From NCBI RefSeq assembly GCF_030823405.1, contig NZ_JAUSXC010000001.1:4013001-4077000 (forward strand): a stretch of DNA of 64,000 bases, in the 5' to 3' direction. Positions 63,945 to 64,000 of the stretch are shown in pieces. Source of the stretch: Chryseobacterium ginsenosidimutans. GTDB taxonomy: Bacteria > Bacteroidota > Bacteroidia > Flavobacteriales > Weeksellaceae. Position 1 is the first letter of the stretch. Each line of letters starts with the position of its first letter. The translations under genes were made by a program, and so were the position numbers. A model generated the notes under the pieces. It searched no databases. It was not told where the DNA came from and was given only the letters and a program-made list of their open reading frames with translations.

Positions 63945-64000
63945 ATGGATAATATTGAAGCATTAAGTCCGAAACCGGATGAATTTGTAGAGAATAAGGG
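63945..64000 (+). CDS. Start of a gene cut by the window end
   Basis: ATG at 63945 opens MDNIEALSPKPDEFVENKG and reads to the window edge. It sits correctly behind a consensus promoter, so it is probably a real gene. A second POT transporter would be common in this position, but 18 residues do not allow a call. Confidence 0.55.
   Translation, partial: MDNIEALSPKPDEFVENK

Overview
The window looks like a chromosomal piece of a Flavobacteriia bacterium, most likely Chryseobacterium or a close Weeksellaceae relative. The DNA is AT-rich, promoters show the Bacteroidetes -7 element TAnnTTTG (sometimes with an upstream TTG/TTTG), and there is a complete gliding/type IX secretion core gldK-gldL-gldM-gldN, T9SS type A and type B sorting domains, a DUF4270 lipoprotein and a Bacteroidetes-style alpha-glucan phosphorylase. 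The assignment is inferred from protein families and was not tested by database search.

Bases 1 to about 11,910 look like the right end of an integrated genomic island. The boundary is a 74-base 3' fragment of a tRNA-Ser(GGA) gene (11837-11910) without its 5' acceptor strand, the usual scar of integration into a tRNA gene. On the minus strand the island carries a type III restriction-modification pair (mod 6260-7909, res 3505-6186), then a PIN-like nuclease split by a large insertion, a Panacea/SocA-type antitoxin-like protein and a long unknown protein that runs off the window. The plus strand holds a small pseudogene broken by one stop codon, a cluster of inverted repeats, an XRE regulator, a three-gene unknown operon with a repeated operator-like box, and a RadC-like JAB protein.

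Bases 12,000-15,200 hold two unknown proteins and a membrane-anchored M20 peptidase. Bases 15,795-28,017 are a polymorphic-toxin locus, all on the minus strand. An exported T9SS type A protein, an SpvB/RHS-like partner and a 1202-residue RHS protein are followed by a putative immunity gene. Behind them lie two displaced RHS C-terminal modules, each with its own putative immunity gene; one module has several frameshifts. Between the modules are REP-like GC-rich patches and a G+T-rich stretch with long inverted repeats.

Bases 28,500-64,000 are mostly conserved core: an RND efflux operon, small lipoproteins (MliC-like and META), a SemiSWEET transporter, a FAD oxidoreductase, gldKLMN, glmS, a DUF4270 lipoprotein, a half-length glycogen-synthase-like protein, panC, a tRNA cluster Lys-Leu-Lys, aroK, an S4/Hsp15-like protein, an FKBP-like lipoprotein, a glutamate-synthase-like FMN protein, mtaB, a DinB-family protein, a T9SS type B protein, an orphan possible nuclease, an alpha-glucan phosphorylase homologue without the PLP lysine, DUF6496, DPP-IV and a POT peptide transporter.

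The leads most worth following are the island defence operon (R-M plus split PIN plus Panacea plus unknown), the three-module RHS tip array, a shared promoter-like element upstream of two unrelated genes, and two glycogen-enzyme homologues that have lost key catalytic residues.
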